Source of the DNA: Methylumidiphilus sp963753955
Lineage (GTDB): Bacteria; Pseudomonadota; Gammaproteobacteria; Methylococcales; Methylococcaceae
DNA length: 64,000 nt
Assembly (NCBI GenBank): GCA_963753955.1
Contig: CAVWEM010000008.1
Coordinates: 248,001-312,000, forward strand
Direction: 5' to 3'
Shown here: positions 1 through 9,467 of the stretch, piece by piece
How positions within the stretch are numbered: position 1 is the stretch's first letter
Layout: every line of letters starts with the position of its first letter
The notes under the pieces: generated by a model
Databases searched by the model: none
Told to the model about the DNA's origin: nothing
Seen by the model: the letters and a program-made list of their open reading frames with translations, nothing else
Program-made: the position numbers and the translations under genes

Positions 1-1011
1 CGGGTCGGTGCCTCCCTGTTGGTCATGGAAGGGCTGCCGCCCATCGACGCGTATGCGGACTTGCTGACCGGACGCTGGCACCAGCGTGGCTGCTCGATGG
101 AAACCGCCCCGGTCCGCTTGGCGCAGACAGTGCCAGCATCCGAGCCACTTTTCAGTCCGCCGCCGCCACTTGGCGAAAATCCGCAGCCCCAAGCCGGCAA
201 ACAGCCTGAGCCTATTTTCGATGCGGATCCGGTGACACGGCCACGTCGGCAACGGGCGGAAGCCCCGCCTTGGCGATCTTGGGGGCTTAGCGTGGTCGGC
301 ATGAAGCGCAAGATCAACGAGGATGCGCTGCTCGAAAGGGCCGCCGACGGCTTGTGGGCGGTGGCCGACGGCATGGGCGGACATCAGGCGGGCGATGTCG
401 CCAGCCAAACCGTTGTGGCGGCGCTGGCCGGGGTGGTGCCTTCCGCCGATGCCGGGGAATTCGCGGAGCGGGTGGCGCAATCCCTGCGCGGCGCGAACAG
501 CCAGCTTTTCCGGCTGGCCGCAGAACGCGGCGGGGAAGGCAACGTCATCGGCAGCACGGCGGTGGTTTTGTTGGCGGCCTCGGATCGTTGTGTTTTCCTA
601 TGGGCGGGGGACAGCCGGCTCTACCGCTTCCGCGAGGGGCGGCTGGAGCAATTGACCCAAGACCATTCCTTGTTTGAAGATTTTGCCGCCAAAGGCTTGC
701 TGACGCCCGTGCAATTGGCTGAATCCGGGCGTTGCGATATCCTCACCCGCGCCGTGGGTGCCGCCGAAACCCTGGCGTTGGACCGAAACGAATGCGACGC
801 GCGCACGGGAGATTTGTTTTTACTCTGCAGTGACGGTTTGGACAAGGAGCTTGCGCAGGAGGAAATCGAAGGCATTCTCCGCGAGAAAGCCAGGGAAGAA
901 ATCGCCAAGGCCCTAATCGAACAGGCCGAGAACCGGGGTGCGCGGGACAATGTTACGGTGGTGGTGGTCGAAGCGGCTTGTGGGAAGGATGGCGAGGTAA
1001 AAAGCCCATAA
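1..1011 (+). CDS. TagF-PP2C fusion, T6SS regulatory phosphatase (5' end outside window)
   Basis: The frame is open from base 1, so this is the 3' part of a longer gene; the first in-frame start-like codon, TTG at 19, is probably internal. The first ~30 visible residues (SLLVMEGLPPIDAYADLL) match the C-terminus of TagF, a T6SS-associated protein. A Pro-rich linker of about 50 residues follows. Then comes a PP2C-type Ser/Thr phosphatase with KRKINEDALL, VADGMGGH, GDSRLY, TQDHS, CSDGLDKEL and RGARDNVTV, which supply the metal-binding aspartates. In other T6SS the phosphatase PppA opposes the kinase PpkA and TagF represses assembly after translation, so the fusion would join both brakes in one cytosolic protein. 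tssA follows 125 bases downstream on the same strand. Confidence 0.85.
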   Translation, partial: RVGASLLVMEGLPPIDAYADLLTGRWHQRGCSMETAPVRLAQTVPASEPLFSPPPPLGENPQPQAGKQPEPIFDADPVTRPRRQRAEAPPWRSWGLSVVGMKRKINEDALLERAADGLWAVADGMGGHQAGDVASQTVVAALAGVVPSADAGEFAERVAQSLRGANSQLFRLAAERGGEGNVIGSTAVVLLAASDRCVFLWAGDSRLYRFREGRLEQLTQDHSLFEDFAAKGLLTPVQLAESGRCDILTRAVGAAETLALDRNECDARTGDLFLLCSDGLDKELAQEEIEGILREKAREEIAKALIEQAENRGARDNVTVVVVEAACGKDGEVKSP

Positions 1012-1135
1012 CCGGGGAATCCGTCCTACTTTCTTGATACCCTACCAGTAAAATTTGTCGTTGTCTTGCGACAGCGTTAGGACAATAATACTCGACAGAT
1101 TTGCAACACAATCCAGAAAACTTAAGGGGAATACT

Positions 1136-2191
1136 TTGGCCTTGTTAGACATTGATGCGCTATTGCAAGGGATTGACCCTGACGCCCCTTGCGGAGAGGA
1201 TTTGGAATATGACGCGGCCTTCATCGCCCTTGAGCAGAAGGCCAAAGGAACGCCGGAGAAGCAGATTGGAGGCCGCATAGAACCTCCCCAACCCCCCAAT
1301 TGGAAAGAAGTGCGTGGGGATGTGTTGGATCTGCTGGGCAGGACGATTGACCTTCGTTTGCTATTGGAGTTGATCCGCGCCAACCTTTCCCTGGAGGGCG
1401 TGACCGGCTTGAAGCAGGGCTTGGCTTTGTTGCAGGGTGCCTTGGAAAACTACTGGGACACCATCCACCCGCAACTCGATCCCGATGATGACAATGATCC
1501 CACTTTGCGCGTCAACATCCTCGAAGGGCTATCTGATGCGGATTCCGTTCTCCGCTCTTTCTTGAATGCCCCCTTGGTCGAGTCCCGTGCCATGGGGCGG
1601 TTTTCCTTGCGCAAGATCCAGGTCGCAACGGGCAAGCTGACTCCGTCGGCGGAGGAAGAGGACACGCCGCTATCGACAATCCAGGCTGCATTTGCCGACG
1701 CCGATCCCGGACACTTGCAGGAAACCCGCGATGCTTTGAAGGATAGCCTTGCCAGCATCGTTGAAATCGAACGCTTCGTCACCGAGCAAGTGGGGGTCGG
1801 CAATGGGCCGAATTTAGCTCCCCTCCGATCCTTGCTGAAAGAAGCGCTTCATGTCTTGGAGGAAAACCTGACGCGCCGGGGGCTGGGCGATGATGCCGGA
1901 GCGGACGAGGCTGAGGGCGGGGAGGGTCAAGCCGTTGCCGGTGCCGCGGGTGCGCGTCAAGCCCAAGGCTCAATCAGCGGATTGGTCAATAACCGCCAAG
2001 ATGTCATCCGCTCCTTGGATTTGATTTGCGATTATTACGCAAAATATGAACCCTCCAGCCCCATCCCTTTGTTGGCCCGCAGGGCAAAGCGCTTGGTGAA
2101 CATGGACTTCATGGAAATCATAAACGATTTGGCTCCCGAAGGGGTCCATCAAGTGGAGATAATCAAAGGGCAGGAGCCGGGTGAAGAATGA
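1136..2191 (+). CDS. tssA: TssA, T6SS baseplate/sheath-assembly protein
   Basis: The N-terminal ImpA-type signature (LLDIDALLQGIDPDAPCGED, then LEYD) identifies TssA, which caps and primes T6SS sheath polymerisation in the cytoplasm. I choose the TTG at 1136 because AAGGGGA lies just upstream and the ImpA_N homology starts immediately; an in-frame upstream extension to 1055 has no family resemblance. That gives 351 residues, normal for a TssA. A low-complexity Ala/Gly/Glu stretch near residues 245-275 separates the N-terminal domain from the C-terminal part (NNRQDVIRSLDLICDYYAKYEPSSP), which is typical of the family. It is followed by tssB in the usual order. Confidence 0.9.
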   Translation: MALLDIDALLQGIDPDAPCGEDLEYDAAFIALEQKAKGTPEKQIGGRIEPPQPPNWKEVRGDVLDLLGRTIDLRLLLELIRANLSLEGVTGLKQGLALLQGALENYWDTIHPQLDPDDDNDPTLRVNILEGLSDADSVLRSFLNAPLVESRAMGRFSLRKIQVATGKLTPSAEEEDTPLSTIQAAFADADPGHLQETRDALKDSLASIVEIERFVTEQVGVGNGPNLAPLRSLLKEALHVLEENLTRRGLGDDAGADEAEGGEGQAVAGAAGARQAQGSISGLVNNRQDVIRSLDLICDYYAKYEPSSPIPLLARRAKRLVNMDFMEIINDLAPEGVHQVEIIKGQEPGEE

Positions 2192-2253
2192 AGGCTGACA
2201 TTTAACCGAAAACAAGCCTTTTCCGAAATTTCAACTTAAACATGAGGTGTGGT

Positions 2254-2769
2254 ATGGCGCAAAGCAGCCAGAAATTCATAGCCCGTAATCGCGCCCCACG
2301 GGTGCAGATCGAATACGATGTGGAGCTTTACGGGGCACAGAAAAAAGTCCAGCTTCCCTTCGTCATGGGAGTTATGGCGGATCTCTCAGGCAAGCCTGCG
2401 GAACCCCTGCCTGCCGTGGGTGACCGCAAACTGCTGGAAATCGATGTTGACAACTTCGATGACCGTATGAAAGCGATGAAACCTAGGGTGGCTTTCCAGG
2501 TTCCCAATACGCTCACCGGCGAAGGCAGTCTGAACATTGACCTTACCTTTGAAAGCATGGATGACTTCTCGCCTGCGGCAGTGGCCAAAAAAGTCGAAGG
2601 ATTGAATAAGCTGTTGGAAGCGCGGACGCAGTTGTCCAATTTGATCACCTACATGGACGGCAAATCCGGTGCGGAAGAGCTGATTGCCAAAATCATCAAC
2701 GATCCGGCATTGTTGCAAGCCTTGGCCTCCGCTCCGAAGCCGTCCGACACTAGCGCTAAAGAGGAATAA
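2254..2769 (+). CDS. tssB: TssB, contractile sheath small subunit
   Basis: TssB (VipA/ImpB) forms the contractile T6SS sheath together with TssC. The family pattern is clear: RVQIEYDVELYGAQKKVQLP at the start, then GVMADLSG, FDDRMKAMKPR and a C-terminal helix ending ALLQALA. The ATG at 2254 is preferred over the in-frame ATG at 2242 because GAGGTGT precedes it and homology begins right after MAQSSQKF. The protein is 171 residues, as expected. It is separated from tssC by 3 bases, so the two are almost certainly co-transcribed and translationally coupled, in line with their need for equal amounts. Confidence 0.93.
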   Translation: MAQSSQKFIARNRAPRVQIEYDVELYGAQKKVQLPFVMGVMADLSGKPAEPLPAVGDRKLLEIDVDNFDDRMKAMKPRVAFQVPNTLTGEGSLNIDLTFESMDDFSPAAVAKKVEGLNKLLEARTQLSNLITYMDGKSGAEELIAKIINDPALLQALASAPKPSDTSAKEE

Positions 2770-2772
2770 GCC

Positions 2773-4266
2773 ATGGCAGAACTTGAAACCCAGCAAACCG
2801 CGCAAACCGGCACATTGGAAGTCAGCGATTTTTCAGCCTTGCTCAACAAGGAATTCAAGCCCAAGTCGGATCGGGCCGAGGAGGCGGTCAAGTCGGCAGT
2901 ATCCACCCTGGCTGAATTCGTGCTCAAGGGGGTCGCCACCGTTTCGGACGATGCGGTCAAAAGCATTGAGTCCATCATCGCCGAACTGGATCGCAAGCTC
3001 ACCGAACAGGTCAATCAGATCATCCACCACGCTGACTTCCAGCAATTGGAGGGGGCATGGCGAGGCTTGAGTTACATGGTGAACAACACCGAGACGGACG
3101 AGCAGCTCAAGATCAAGGTGTTGAATATCTCGAAAAAGGAACTGGGCAAGACCTTGAAGAAATTCAAAGGAACCGCCTGGGACCAAAGCCCCTTGTTCAA
3201 GAAACTGTACGAAGAGGAATATGGGCAATTCGGCGGCGAACCCTTCGGCTGTTTGGTGGGGGATTATTACTTCGACCATTCCCCACCCGATGTCGAGTTG
3301 CTGTCGCAGATCGCCCAGATTTCCGCAGCCAGCCATTGCCCCTTCATATCCGGGATCTCGCCATCGGTTCTGCAAATGGATTCCTGGAGCGAATTGGCAA
3401 ATCCCCGCGATTTGACCAAAATCTTCTCGACGCCGGATTACGCGGCTTGGCGCTCCCTGCGCGAGTCGGAAGATTCGAGATATCTCGGCTTGGCGATGCC
3501 GCGCTTCCTCGCCCGCCTTCCTTATGGTGAGAAAACCAATCCCGTCGATGAGTTTGTCTTCGAGGAAGACACGGCGGCGGCGGACAGCAGCAAATATAAC
3601 TGGGCCAATGCGGCCTACGCGATGGCGACCAACATCAACCGCTCGTTCAAGTTGTACGGTTGGTGTTCGCGGATACGCGGGATTGAATCGGGTGGCGCGG
3701 TGGAGAACCTGCCCGTGCATTCCTTCCCGACCGACGACGGCGGGGTGGACATGAAATGCCCCACGGAAATTGCCATCAGCGACCGGCGCGAGGCCGAACT
3801 CGCCAAGTCAGGATTCATGCCGCTGATCCATAAGAAGAATTCGGACTTTGCCGCATTCATCGGGGCGCAATCCCTGCAACAACCGGCGGAGTACGACGAT
3901 CCCGACGCGACCGCCAACGCCAATCTGGCCGCAAGGCTTCCTTACCTGTTTGCCACCTGCCGCTTCGCGCATTACCTGAAGTGCATTGTCAGGGACAAGA
4001 TCGGCTCGTTCAAGGAGAGGGGTGACATGGAGGCATGGTTGAATAAATGGATTTTGCAATACGTCGATGGCGCGCCGGCTTTTTCCAGCGAGGAAGTCAA
4101 GGCGCAAAAACCCTTGGCGGCCGCAGAGGTGGTAGTGGAGGAGATTGAGGGTAATCCAGGTTATTACACCTCAAAATTTTATTTGCGCCCCCATTACCAA
4201 CTAGAGGGTTTGACTGTTTCATTGCGGTTGGTGTCTAAATTACCTTCCGGCAAAGGAGGCGGTTGA
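2773..4266 (+). CDS. tssC: TssC, contractile sheath large subunit
   Basis: TssC (VipB/ImpC) is the large sheath protein. At 497 residues it has the normal length. Diagnostic stretches include FSALLNKEFKPKSDRAEEAV near the N-terminus, LEGAWRGLSYMV, VGDYYFDHSPPDVELLSQIA, FARLPYG-like LARLPYGEKTNPVDEFVFEE and the C-terminal YYTSKFYLRPHYQLEGLTVS strand that interdigitates between sheath protomers. The ATG at 2773 has GAGGAATAA just upstream. The frame shows no lesion, unlike tssG and tssH in the same operon. Confidence 0.95.
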   Translation: MAELETQQTAQTGTLEVSDFSALLNKEFKPKSDRAEEAVKSAVSTLAEFVLKGVATVSDDAVKSIESIIAELDRKLTEQVNQIIHHADFQQLEGAWRGLSYMVNNTETDEQLKIKVLNISKKELGKTLKKFKGTAWDQSPLFKKLYEEEYGQFGGEPFGCLVGDYYFDHSPPDVELLSQIAQISAASHCPFISGISPSVLQMDSWSELANPRDLTKIFSTPDYAAWRSLRESEDSRYLGLAMPRFLARLPYGEKTNPVDEFVFEEDTAAADSSKYNWANAAYAMATNINRSFKLYGWCSRIRGIESGGAVENLPVHSFPTDDGGVDMKCPTEIAISDRREAELAKSGFMPLIHKKNSDFAAFIGAQSLQQPAEYDDPDATANANLAARLPYLFATCRFAHYLKCIVRDKIGSFKERGDMEAWLNKWILQYVDGAPAFSSEEVKAQKPLAAAEVVVEEIEGNPGYYTSKFYLRPHYQLEGLTVSLRLVSKLPSGKGGG

Positions 4267-4364
4267 TCAGGCACTGGCTATGTGATAGGTAGGGACTGTC
4301 ATTTTTCGGCATGATCCCATGTGACTGTTGAGTTATTTAATCGTAGACAGAGGAGCAAAGTGTT

Positions 4365-4847
4365 ATGGCTGTAGACATGTTTATCAAACTGGACGGGATC
4401 AAAGGCGAAGCACAGGACAAATCGCACAAAGGTGAAATTGATGTGTTGGCCTGGAGTTGGGGTGTGAGCAATTCGGGCTCAGTCCATGTGGGCGGCGGTG
4501 CCGGTGCCGGCAAGGCGAATTTCCAGGATTTGTCCTTTACCAAATGGATCGACAAATCATCGCCGATTCTGATGTTGCATACCGCCAACGGCAAGCACAT
4601 CGGCAGTGCTGTGTTGACCGTGCGCAAAGCTGGTGAAAATCCATTGGAATACCTCGTCATAACCCTGACTGAAGTAATGGTTTCCAGTCTTAGCACGGGT
4701 GGCAGCGGCGGTGAAGACCGGCTGACGGAGAACGTCACCCTGAACTTTGCCAAGATAAAAGTGGAATACCAGGAGCAGAACAAGCAAGGGGGCGCGGAAG
4801 GCGGAAAGGTTCCCTTTACTTGGGACATCCCAGCAAACGTCAAGTAA
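4365..4847 (+). CDS. hcp: Hcp, T6SS inner-tube protein
   Basis: Hcp forms hexameric rings that stack into the inner tube and is itself secreted. The 160-residue protein shows the Hcp1 pattern: MAVDMFIKLDGIKGEAQD, then IDVLAWSWG, FQDLSFTKWIDKSSP, GSAVLTVRKAG, EYLVITLTEVMVSS and a C-terminal NFAKIKVEYQEQ strand. The ATG at 4365 is preceded by AGAGGAGC. The gaps on either side (98 and 318 bases) are wider than elsewhere in the locus, which is common for hcp because it is often made in excess from its own promoter; no promoter is claimed here. Confidence 0.93.
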   Translation: MAVDMFIKLDGIKGEAQDKSHKGEIDVLAWSWGVSNSGSVHVGGGAGAGKANFQDLSFTKWIDKSSPILMLHTANGKHIGSAVLTVRKAGENPLEYLVITLTEVMVSSLSTGGSGGEDRLTENVTLNFAKIKVEYQEQNKQGGAEGGKVPFTWDIPANVK

Positions 4848-5032
4848 CAGGGTCCTGCGTGGTCGGGGAAGTGACGCTGAACGCTTTCCCGGCCACGGAC
4901 ATTGCCACCCAATAAACAAGTCTTGGCGGGCCAAACCGACGAGAGTTTGACAAGATCGGTGCGTCTGGTGGTTCCGCGCCAGCCTGCGCATATCTTCTCA
5001 AACTTTCCATATTAAGGATCTTCTGAATAAGT

Positions 5033-5095
5033 CCTTCGACAAGCTCAGGACGAACGGTAAATAGTTGATTCCGTTCGTGCTGAACCTGTCGAAGC
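5033..5095. repeat. Imperfect inverted repeat in the hcp-tagJ gap
   Basis: Two arms of about 25 bases (5033-5057 and 5071-5095) are imperfect reverse complements built on CCTTCGACAAGCTCAGGACG, separated by 13 bases. This sequence class is a common dispersed intergenic repeat in proteobacteria. It can fold as a stem-loop in the hcp-tagJ transcript, but it has no T-tract and so is not a classical terminator. I see no gene in the rest of the 4848-5165 gap. Confidence 0.6.
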
Positions 5096-5165
5096 ATGAA
5101 CGGAATCAACTTAATTCAGAGTTTCCTTAAAGCCTTCCTAACCCTAGCCAACCTTATTAGGAATC

Positions 5166-5969
5166 GTGTCCATGCTTGCCGAACAACATCTGCACGAAGG
5201 TCGTCTGGTCGATGCCCTTGCCATGCTCCAAGACCAAGTCAGGAGCGATCCGGCCAACCCAAAACACCGGGTGTTTCTGTTTCAGCTACTGATGGTTCTG
5301 GGCCAATGGGAAAGGTCGTTAACCCAACTGAAGGTGGCAGGCGATCTTGACGCCGCCAATTTGCTCATGGTGCAGACTTATCGCGAGGCGATCCTATGCG
5401 AGGCGCTGCGCGGGGAGGTTTTTGCCGGCAAGCGTTCTCCTGTGGTGTTTGGCGACCCCCAGCACTGGCTGGCGCTTTTGGTCGAAGCCTTGCGCCTTGA
5501 CGCCGAAGGCCATGCCGAAGAAGCGCAAGCTTTGCGCAGCCAGTCTTTCGAGGAAGCCCCCGCAGTGTCGGGGAGCCTCAACGGCATAGGCTTTGACTGG
5601 ATTGCCGATGGCGACAGCCGCCTGGGTCCGGTGCTGGAGGCCATCGTCAATGGGCGTTATTACTGGGTTCCTTTCCAGCAAATCCGCAAAATCGAACTCG
5701 AAGAGCCTGCCGATCTGCGCGATGTGGTCTGGATGCCCGCGCTGTTGACCTGGGTGAATGGCGGGCAGGCCAGCGGCTTGATCCCGACCCGCTATCCCGG
5801 TTCCGAACGCTCCGAGGATTCGCTGATCCAACTTGCGCGTAAAACCGAATGGGAGGAGTTTGCCGAAGGCGCATACCGAGGTCTGGGCCAGCGTGTGTTG
5901 GCGACGAACGTCGAGGACTATGCGATCATGGACGTACGCCATATCGAACTGGGCGGCGGAGTGGATTGA
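5166..5969 (+). CDS. tagJ: TagJ/ImpE-family T6SS accessory protein
   Basis: The N-terminus (LAEQHLHEGRLVDALAMLQ, followed by VRSDPANPKHR) is the TPR-like start of the ImpE/TagJ family, and the C-terminal half carries the family-typical DWIADGDSRLGPVLEAIVNG and YYWVPF segments. In other T6SS, TagJ binds an N-terminal helix of TssB and is an optional sheath accessory. Translation can start at GTG 5166 or ATG 5172; the family favours the latter region. Its TGA overlaps the ATG of tssE by one base (TGATG), so the two are translationally coupled. The length of about 267 residues is normal. Confidence 0.85.
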   Translation: MSMLAEQHLHEGRLVDALAMLQDQVRSDPANPKHRVFLFQLLMVLGQWERSLTQLKVAGDLDAANLLMVQTYREAILCEALRGEVFAGKRSPVVFGDPQHWLALLVEALRLDAEGHAEEAQALRSQSFEEAPAVSGSLNGIGFDWIADGDSRLGPVLEAIVNGRYYWVPFQQIRKIELEEPADLRDVVWMPALLTWVNGGQASGLIPTRYPGSERSEDSLIQLARKTEWEEFAEGAYRGLGQRVLATNVEDYAIMDVRHIELGGGVD

Positions 5970-6496
5970 TGGCGGAACTGCTGCCAACCGAGCGTTTGCA
6001 GCCTTCGCTGTTGGATCGCTTGACCGACGAAGAGCCTTCCGCCCGGCAAGAATCGCGGGAACAGAGAGTGTTGTCGGTCCGTCGCCTCAGGCAAAGCGTG
6101 TTGCGGGATTTGGCCTGGCTGTTGAACGCGGTTTCTTTGGAGGCGGCGGAAAATTTGGAAATTTTCACCGCTGACAACACCGGCAAGCCGGTGAATTTTC
6201 TCAAGCAGTCCGTGGTGAATTTCGGCATCCCGGATTTGTCGGGACATACCTTATCCGCCTCGGATATCCCCATGATCGAAAAGCGGATTCGCCAAGCGAT
6301 ACTGGATTTTGAGCCCCGCATTTTGCCCCAGTCGCTAAAAGTAAAAGCCATCTCCACCGATGAATTCAACCATAATGCGATGAATTTTGATATTGAAGGG
6401 GATTTATGGATGCAGCCGGTGCCTTTGCGGCTTTACCTTAAAACCCAAGTCGATCTGGAAACCGGATCGGTTGAACTAACCGATAAAATGGGCTGA
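5969..6496 (+). CDS. tssE: TssE, gp25-like baseplate wedge protein
   Basis: TssE is the T6SS relative of phage T4 gp25, a baseplate wedge protein that starts sheath polymerisation. The 175-residue frame contains RLRQSVLRDLAWLLNAVSLE, VNFGIPDLSG and IEKRIRQAILDFEPRILPQS, which is the gp25 core, including the EPR motif. The ATG at 5969 overlaps the tagJ stop; an in-frame extension upstream to 5849 only re-reads the end of tagJ. tssF starts 5 bases after its stop. Confidence 0.92.
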   Translation: MAELLPTERLQPSLLDRLTDEEPSARQESREQRVLSVRRLRQSVLRDLAWLLNAVSLEAAENLEIFTADNTGKPVNFLKQSVVNFGIPDLSGHTLSASDIPMIEKRIRQAILDFEPRILPQSLKVKAISTDEFNHNAMNFDIEGDLWMQPVPLRLYLKTQVDLETGSVELTDKMG

Positions 6497-6501
6497 ATCC
6501 T

Positions 6502-8379
6502 GTGGATCCACGGCTTTTGCAGTATTACAACCAGGAGCTCCGGCATTTGCGGGAAATCGGCGGCGAGTTTGCCGGCGAGTTCCCGAAGATAGCGGGCAGG
6601 CTTGCGCTGGACAGCTTCGAGTGCGCGGATCCTTATGTCGAGCGTTTGCTTGAAGGCTTTGCCTTTCTCGCCGCCCGTGTGCAGCTTAAAGTCGATGCGG
6701 AATTTCCGCGCTTCACCGAACATCTGCTGGAATTTGTCTATCCCCATTACCTGGCGCCCACGCCCTCCATGGCCGTGGTGCAGATGCAACCCGACCCAAC
6801 CGAAGGAAGCCTTGCCGAAGGCTTCTCCATCCCTAGGCATACCTCGTTGAGAAGCCAAATCGGCAAGGGGGAGCAGACCGCCTGCGAATACCGCACCGCC
6901 CACGACATCACCTTGTGGCCTTTGGAAATCGTGGAAGCGGAATATCTCTCCAGCCCCAGTGCCGTTGCCAACCGGGGTGTTCCCAGCGTCAAGGATTTGA
7001 AAGCGGGCATCCGCCTGCGCCTGAGAACCACTGCAGGCCTGAAATTCAACCAGTTGGCGCTGGACAAATTGACGCTGTTTCTGCGCGGGAGCGGCGCGTT
7101 GCCGGTACGCTTGTACGAGCAGTTTCTCGCCAATGCCCTCGCGGTGGCGGTTTTGCCGACCAAAAATAAGGACGGCGGGTGCGAGATGATTCCAGGCCGG
7201 CCCATCCACCGGCTGGGATTTGCCGACGACGAGGCGCTATTGCCTTACGGGCCGCGTTCATTCCAGGGCTATCGCCTGCTGCACGAATACTTTGCCTTTC
7301 CCGAGCGCTTCTTGTTTGTCGAATTGACGGGCATGAGGTCGGCCGTCCAACGTTGCGGGGACAGCGAATTGGATCTGATTGTCATGCTCGACCGGGTTCT
7401 CCCGCAATTGGTCAATGCCGTGGAGGCAAGCCAATTCGCCCTGTTCTGCACACCTGCCATCAATCTTTTTCCCAAGCGGGCGGATCGCATCCACCTGACC
7501 CAAATGGAACCGGAATATCATGTGATCCCCGACCGCACCCGCCCTTTGGATTTCGAGACCTACGCTTTGCAGGAAGTCGTGGGTTATGGCGCGAACCCAG
7601 GTGAGGAGCAGACTTTTCTGCCTTTTTACGGTGCCAACAAGGGATACCGGCATCGTGACGAAAACGCTTATTACTCATTGCGCAGGCAAAAGCGGCTGAT
7701 GTCGGCGAAGCAGCGGCGTCAAGGCTTGCGTTCCAGTTACGTGGGTTCCGAGACTTACATCGCTTTGGTCGATGCGAAAGAAACACCTTACCGCGCGGAT
7801 TTGAAGCAACTTGGCCTTCAGATCCTGTGCACCAACCGGGATCTTCCTTTGCACATGCCGTTGGGGTCGGGCCTATCTGATTTCAGCCTGCAAACCGGTG
7901 CCCCAGTCCAGGCCATCCGTTGCGTCGCAGGCCCCACCCGGCCCCGACCCTCCATGAGCGGCGGAGGCGCCACATGGAGGCTCATCAGCCATTTGTCTCT
8001 CAATTATCTTTCTTTGATGGATTCTGACGAACACCAGGGCGCGGTGGCCTTGCGTGAATTGCTCACGCTGTATGGCGATCCGAATGACGATGTGGCGCGC
8101 AAGCAAATCGAGGGGGTGCTGTCCACGCAGGCACGGAACGTGGTGCGGCGCATCGACGCGGCGGGGCCGGTGGTGTTTGGCAGAGGCATTGAAGTCACCG
8201 TGAAATTCGAGGAATCCGCTTTTGAAGGCGGCGGGGCGTTTCTGTTGGGTGCCGTGCTGGAGCAGTTCTTCGCCCGCTATGCTTCGCTCAATACGTTCAC
8301 CGAAACCGTGGTCGCCAGCGCCGACCGAGGGGAGATCATGAGATGGCCGATCAGGACCGGGCGGCGGCACACGCTTTGA
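6502..8379 (+). CDS. tssF: TssF, T6SS baseplate protein
   Basis: TssF (ImpG/VasA) is the large baseplate wedge subunit and partners TssG and TssK. The N-terminus (MDPRLLQYYNQELRHLREIG) and the downstream EFPKIAGRL, DPYVERLLEGFAFLAARV and FTEHLLEFVYPHYLAPTPS are diagnostic. Its 625 residues are normal for the family. It begins with GTG at 6502. Its last 37 bases overlap the start of tssG, which suggests coupled synthesis of the 1:2 TssF-TssG heterotrimer. Confidence 0.94.
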   Translation: MDPRLLQYYNQELRHLREIGGEFAGEFPKIAGRLALDSFECADPYVERLLEGFAFLAARVQLKVDAEFPRFTEHLLEFVYPHYLAPTPSMAVVQMQPDPTEGSLAEGFSIPRHTSLRSQIGKGEQTACEYRTAHDITLWPLEIVEAEYLSSPSAVANRGVPSVKDLKAGIRLRLRTTAGLKFNQLALDKLTLFLRGSGALPVRLYEQFLANALAVAVLPTKNKDGGCEMIPGRPIHRLGFADDEALLPYGPRSFQGYRLLHEYFAFPERFLFVELTGMRSAVQRCGDSELDLIVMLDRVLPQLVNAVEASQFALFCTPAINLFPKRADRIHLTQMEPEYHVIPDRTRPLDFETYALQEVVGYGANPGEEQTFLPFYGANKGYRHRDENAYYSLRRQKRLMSAKQRRQGLRSSYVGSETYIALVDAKETPYRADLKQLGLQILCTNRDLPLHMPLGSGLSDFSLQTGAPVQAIRCVAGPTRPRPSMSGGGATWRLISHLSLNYLSLMDSDEHQGAVALRELLTLYGDPNDDVARKQIEGVLSTQARNVVRRIDAAGPVVFGRGIEVTVKFEESAFEGGGAFLLGAVLEQFFARYASLNTFTETVVASADRGEIMRWPIRTGRRHTL

Positions 8380-9430
8380 TCGAGAAGCTGAGGCGCGAGC
8401 CTTGGTGTTTCGATTTTTTCCAGGCCATGCGCCTGATCGAGTGCCATTATGCCGACAAGCCCAGGTTGGGCACTTCGCTCAAGGCCTCTGACGATCCAAT
8501 CAGGTTGGCGCAGGCGGTGGATCTGGATTTTCCGCCCAGCGCCTTGGCGGCCTGGGAGCCGGGCCAAGGGGATTATCCTGACCGCCTCTCCGTTCGCTTT
8601 TCCGGCACAGATGCGCGGCGCGGTGACGGCGAATCGACTTATCCTGACCGCCTGCTCGTGCGCTTTCTGGGGCTTTTCGGTCCCCATGGCCCTTTGCCGC
8701 TGCATTTGACGGAATATGCCCGCGAGCGCATCCACAATCACAGCGACCACACATTCGCGCGCTTCGCGGACATTTTCCACCACCGCATGTTGTGCCTGTT
8801 CTATCGGGCCTGGGCAGATGTCCAACCGACGGTGCATCATGACCGGCCTGGAGTTGACCGTTTCGGCAATTACCTAGGTTCGCTGTTTGGCATCGGCATG
8901 GGCGCCTTGCGTGACCGGGACGCCATGCCCGACACCGCCAAGCTGCTGTTCGCCGGGCATCTGGCTTGCGAGGCAAAACATGCCGACGGCCTGCGCGCCA
9001 TCATTGGAGAATATTTCGGATTCGCCACCCGCATCCACGAATTCGTCGGCGAATGGATGGACATTGATGAGCGAGAACAAACCCGGCTAGGCACCTCCCC
9101 CCAGCCGGCACCTTGGGGATGTCCACCGTGGTCGGGGCGCGGGTGTTCGGCTGCCAGCACAAATTCCGGGTGGCATTGGGGCCGCTGGCTTTGCTCAACT
9201 ATCGGGCCATGCTCCCCGGCCAGCCCAATTTGTCCTCATTGGTCGCCATTGTCCGCAATTACATCGGCGACGAGCTGGCCTGGGATCTTCGGTTGATTTT
9301 GCGCCACAGCGAGATTCCTCCTCTGCGTTTGGGGGGGGACAACCAACTAGGCTGGACCACCTGGCTGGGCGAAAGAAAAGACGGCAGTGACGCTGACGAC
9401 CTGACACTGAATCCATTTTTTCGGCTTTGA
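8343..9430 (+). pseudogene. tssG: TssG, T6SS baseplate protein, frameshifted as read
   Basis: TssG (ImpH/VasB) completes the baseplate wedge. Frame one (from ATG 8343) matches TssG up to about residue 250 (KLRREPWCFDFFQAMRLIE near the start, then LRAIIGEYFG). The expected C-terminal part (GMSTVVGARVFGCQHKFRVA, then NQLGWTTWLGE) lies in another frame up to 9430. The break falls at a run of six C (9097-9102). One more C would give the continuous reading RLGTSPPAGTLGMSTVVG and a protein of 362 residues. This is either a real one-base deletion that inactivates the baseplate, a sequencing error, or slippage. Neither frame alone encodes a normal TssG. Confidence 0.85.
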
Positions 9431-9467
9431 TTCTAAATAAACAAACCGTAAGCGAGAAGGCACCGCA

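Noticed and set aside
2833..3720. Minus-strand frame of 295 codons opposite tssC
   Set aside because: Overlaps a highly conserved sheath gene with no own signals.
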